From Burkholderiaceae bacterium (GTDB lineage: Bacteria; Pseudomonadota; Gammaproteobacteria; Burkholderiales; Burkholderiaceae), in the NCBI GenBank assembly GCA_947374315.1, contig CANCBK010000092.1, forward strand, positions 1-5,843: 5,843 nucleotides of DNA. Reading direction: 5' to 3'. Both the position numbers and the translations under genes were made by a program. Each line of letters starts with the position of its first letter. Position 1 is the stretch's first letter. This document shows positions 5,349 through 5,843 of the stretch, in pieces. The notes beneath the pieces were generated by a model, which saw only the letters and a program-made list of their open reading frames with translations, was not told the DNA's origin and searched no databases.

Positions 5349-5843
5349 TCATAAATCTTCATAGTTGCCATTAATCTGGTTTTGATCGCATCTCTTAGGG
5401 GTTTGGGGCCCAGAACCTCGACATCCGCGCCCTGCCTCAAGATATCTAATAGCAATTCACGCTCATCGCTATAGGGAATGCTTAAGACGAATGAACCGTC
5501 ATCATGTATCTCGCCCTTTTGGTCTGGGTGCCATACTTCCTTGGCTACCCATCTTGCCCTAAAGGGGCTAAATTTTAGTTTGGCAATCTGGTGTTTAGTG
5601 CCGGCAAAAATCCCATAACCAGATTCAAGCTCAGCTCTTAAATCAGCCTCCTCAATGGATACCGCTGGTTTATCCAATAGAGTTACAGCCTCCAAAGCAT
5701 CCATACCAAAAGTTCTTAAATCATCCTTATTATGGCAAAAGGCATCCAAGTACCAGTTATCTCGGTAATAAACCAATCGCTGCGGCGAAATTTCCCGCTC
5801 TGTTAACTGATTGTCTTGCCTGCCGTAATGCGTGATTTGCAGT
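5345..5843 (-). CDS. WYL-domain transcriptional regulator, C-terminal part (runs off the right edge)
   Basis: The frame is open to the right edge, giving 165 residues, so the gene starts outside the window; TTG or other codons inside the frame need not be starts. The visible part begins within the WYL domain: ITHYGRQDN, then SPQRLVYYRDNWYLDAFCH with the WYL triad at visible residues 30-32 and DLRTF at 41-45. The WCX C-terminal extension follows (about 86-160), with KFSPFRARWVAKEVWHP, DGSFVLSIPYSDERELLLDIL and VEVLGPKPLRDAI. This is the architecture of YafY/PafC-type regulators, in which an N-terminal winged HTH binds DNA and the WYL domain senses a ligand, thought to be nucleic acid or nucleotides in several cases. 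Relatives (BrxR, CapW) repress phage-defence operons. It points the same way as hsdMSR but is separated from it by two oppositely oriented small genes. It could regulate either set; that is inference. Confidence 0.93.
   Translation of the reverse strand, partial: LQITHYGRQDNQLTEREISPQRLVYYRDNWYLDAFCHNKDDLRTFGMDALEAVTLLDKPAVSIEEADLRAELESGYGIFAGTKHQIAKLKFSPFRARWVAKEVWHPDQKGEIHDDGSFVLSIPYSDERELLLDILRQGADVEVLGPKPLRDAIKTRLMATMKIYD

Noticed and set aside
5345..5776. Treating the WYL protein as a complete 143-residue protein starting at TTG 5776
   Set aside because: The same frame continues to the window edge with conserved WYL-domain sequence (ITHYGRQDN, REISPQRL), so the true start is outside.
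1..5843. CRISPR array, tRNA/rRNA genes, insertion sequences or integrase genes
   Set aside because: None was seen: no spaced direct repeats, no tRNA-like cloverleaf, and no transposase or recombinase motifs in the real coding frames.

Overview
The window looks like bacterial chromosome, most likely from a freshwater betaproteobacterium. A Polynucleobacter-like host is my best guess, from the moderately AT-rich composition, the style of the HsdM/HsdS proteins and the small secreted NSPYN-repeat protein. This placement rests on recall of similar proteins and is not a computed match.

About three quarters of the window (positions 1-4552, minus strand) is a type I restriction-modification operon in the order hsdM - hsdS - hsdR. 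hsdM encodes an unusually long (818 aa) adenine methyltransferase. It overlaps hsdS (specificity subunit, two target-recognition domains) by about 10 bases, and hsdS overlaps hsdR by four bases (ATGA). The hsdR reading frame is open for 275 codons and leaves the window at position 1, just before the expected Walker A motif, so only the nuclease domain and the entry to the motor domain are seen. HsdM and HsdS together make the sequence-specific m6A methyltransferase; adding HsdR makes the restriction complex that translocates and cuts unmodified DNA.

Upstream of hsdM lies a 226-base intergenic region (4553-4778). It carries a weak candidate hsdM promoter, a perfect 8-bp inverted repeat, and two oppositely oriented copies of GGGTGACC that could be operator half-sites. 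Reading the other way (plus strand) is a two-gene unit: a 104-aa secreted protein with five tandem heptads of the NSPYN type, and three bases later an 83-aa protein with a hydrophobic N-terminus and no recognised family. The second gene ends on a CTAG shared with the stop of a convergent gene.

That convergent gene (5345 to the right edge, minus strand) is the C-terminal part of a WYL-domain transcriptional regulator (WYL plus WCX domains; the N-terminal HTH would lie beyond the window). WYL regulators often accompany phage-defence loci, so it may control the hsd operon, but this is inferred from proximity only. The R-M system is of a known type. The least explained material is the small secreted-protein pair wedged between the regulator and the R-M operon.
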